Of a stretch of 5,920 bases of DNA, positions 4,959-5,920 are shown one piece after another. The stretch's first letter is position 1. The number at the start of each line of letters is the position of its first letter. The translations under genes and the position numbers were made by a program. Source of the stretch: an uncultured Comamonadaceae bacterium (GTDB taxonomy: Bacteria; Pseudomonadota; Gammaproteobacteria; Burkholderiales; Burkholderiaceae_C); assembly GCA_937871735.1 (NCBI GenBank), contig CALMOI010000055.1:1-5920 (forward strand), in the 5' to 3' direction. Under the pieces are notes generated by a model. That model worked only from the letters and a program-made list of their open reading frames with translations. It did no database searches and was not told where the DNA came from.

Positions 4959-5920
4959 TCAAGGTGAAAAAATAGGGTGAGACGCTGACGGCAACGCGCT
5001 GGGCGCGGCGTGCAGCAGTGGAGCCAACAGGGGCGGTAACTCGGTCAGCAGATGCTGGATGTCGGCGGCGGTGGTGCCGCGCCCCAGCGACAGGCGCACG
5101 GCGGCCAAGGCTTGGTCTTCAGGCACGCCCATCGCGCTGAGCACGTGCGACGGCTGGCTGCCGCCCGACGAACACGCGGCCCCCGAGGCAGCGGCCACGC
5201 CCAGCCGTTCCAGCCGCTGCAACACCACGTCCGCCGACAGCTCGCCCAGCCGCAAATAGCTGATGCCGGGCAAGCGCGGCAGCGCAGCGCACCAGACGTG
5301 GGTGGCGGGCAGCGCGGCGGCCAAGCCTTGTTCCAGCGCATCGCGCAAAGTGGCTTGGCGGGCGGCTTCGGCGGGCATGTCGCCCAAGAGCGTCAGGGCG
5401 GCGGCCAAACCGGCAATGCCGGGCAAATTCTCAGTGCCGCCGCGTCGGCCACGCTCTTGGCTGCCGGGGCTGGGCGTGGCAAACGGCACGCCTTGGCGCA
5501 GCAGCAGCGCGCCCACGCCTTTGGGGCCGTGCAGCTTGTGCGCGGAAAAAGACACCGCGTCAGCGCCGCTGCGGGCAAAGTCAAATGGCAGCTTGCCGAT
5601 GAGCTGGGTGGCATCGACATGCAGCCGCACGCCAGCGGCTTGCGTCAGCGCGGCGACTTCGGGCAGCGGCATCAGCAGGCCGGTTTCGTTGTTGGCCGCC
5701 ATCAGCGACACCACGGCCACGTCGGGCTGGGCGATGAGCTGCCCGGCGGCGGCCATGTCCAAGCGGCCATCGGGCAGCACGGGCATGAAGTCAACGGGCG
5801 TGCCTTGCGCCGCCAGCGCACGCGCCAGCCGCAGCAGGCCCGCGTGTTCAACGCAACTCAGCACCAGCCGCCGTCGTTCGGGCGCGGCGGTTGTGACGGC
5901 GGCCAGCAAGCCCTGCACCG
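4959..5920 (-). CDS. nifS: Cysteine desulfurase NifS, 5' end outside window
   Basis: PLP-dependent cysteine desulfurase. It takes sulfur from L-cysteine as a persulfide and passes it to the NifU scaffold for nitrogenase Fe-S cluster assembly in the cytoplasm. About 319 residues are visible. Numbering from the codon at 5918 (a GTG, probably an internal valine), I see VEH at 23-25 (PLP-stacking histidine), NNETG at 76-80, the Schiff-base lysine K128 in SFSAHKLHGPKG, GRRGGTEN at 157-164, the persulfide cysteine C249 in SGAACSSG, and RLSLGR near 275-280. Compared with NifS proteins of about 400 residues, roughly 75 N-terminal residues lie beyond the right edge, and the frame is open to the end. 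The QERGRRGGTEN block and the adjacent nifT favour NifS over housekeeping IscS. An oddity is VEHA where NifS and related proteins often have VEHP. The TGA at 4961-4959 lies 13 bases before nifT. Confidence 0.93.
   Translation of the reverse strand, partial: VQGLLAAVTTAAPERRRLVLSCVEHAGLLRLARALAAQGTPVDFMPVLPDGRLDMAAAGQLIAQPDVAVVSLMAANNETGLLMPLPEVAALTQAAGVRLHVDATQLIGKLPFDFARSGADAVSFSAHKLHGPKGVGALLLRQGVPFATPSPGSQERGRRGGTENLPGIAGLAAALTLLGDMPAEAARQATLRDALEQGLAAALPATHVWCAALPRLPGISYLRLGELSADVVLQRLERLGVAAASGAACSSGGSQPSHVLSAMGVPEDQALAAVRLSLGRGTTAADIQHLLTELPPLLAPLLHAAPSALPSASHPIFSP

Overview
The window is GC-rich, tightly packed bacterial DNA. It holds a run of eight genes, all on the minus strand, that looks like part of a nitrogen-fixation (nif) operon. 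The anchors are a NifS-type cysteine desulfurase (5' end outside the window) and a clear NifT. High GC, 10-68 base gaps and Shine-Dalgarno sites next to or overlapping upstream stop codons suggest a diazotrophic proteobacterium. Betaproteobacteria (Burkholderiales or Rhodocyclales) is my guess from composition and gene content; no phylogenetic marker is present to prove it.

In transcription order (right to left): nifS (partial, 5920-4959), nifT (4945-4733), a small 86-residue nif-type protein (4695-4435), a DegT/DnrJ/EryC1/StrS-fold protein (4421-3252), a SIR2-like protein (3230-2379), a [2Fe-2S] ferredoxin (2310-2014), an FAD amine-oxidase-family flavoprotein with a long C-terminal extension (1994-324), and a 101-residue protein with faint HepT/DUF86 likeness (313-8). 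Gaps are 13, 37, 13, 21, 68, 19 and 10 bases, so one polycistronic message is likely. The promoter must lie beyond the right edge; I found no correctly spaced sigma-54 site inside. No tRNA, rRNA, CRISPR array, insertion sequence or transposase was seen.

NifS would supply sulfur for nitrogenase metallocluster assembly, and NifT is a small conserved nif protein of uncertain role. The downstream genes are less usual. The DegT-fold protein has serine (S187) where the family has its PLP-binding lysine. The SIR2-like protein has lost the asparagine and histidine expected at the NAD-hydrolysing site and part of the glycine loop. The HepT-like protein, if that assignment holds, keeps the arginine but lacks the histidine and tyrosine of the RX4HXY motif. 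The ferredoxin and flavoprotein look intact and are adjacent, suggesting a redox pair. So an apparently intact redox pair sits among proteins that look like catalytically altered relatives of known enzymes. This accessory module is the part of the window most worth following up.
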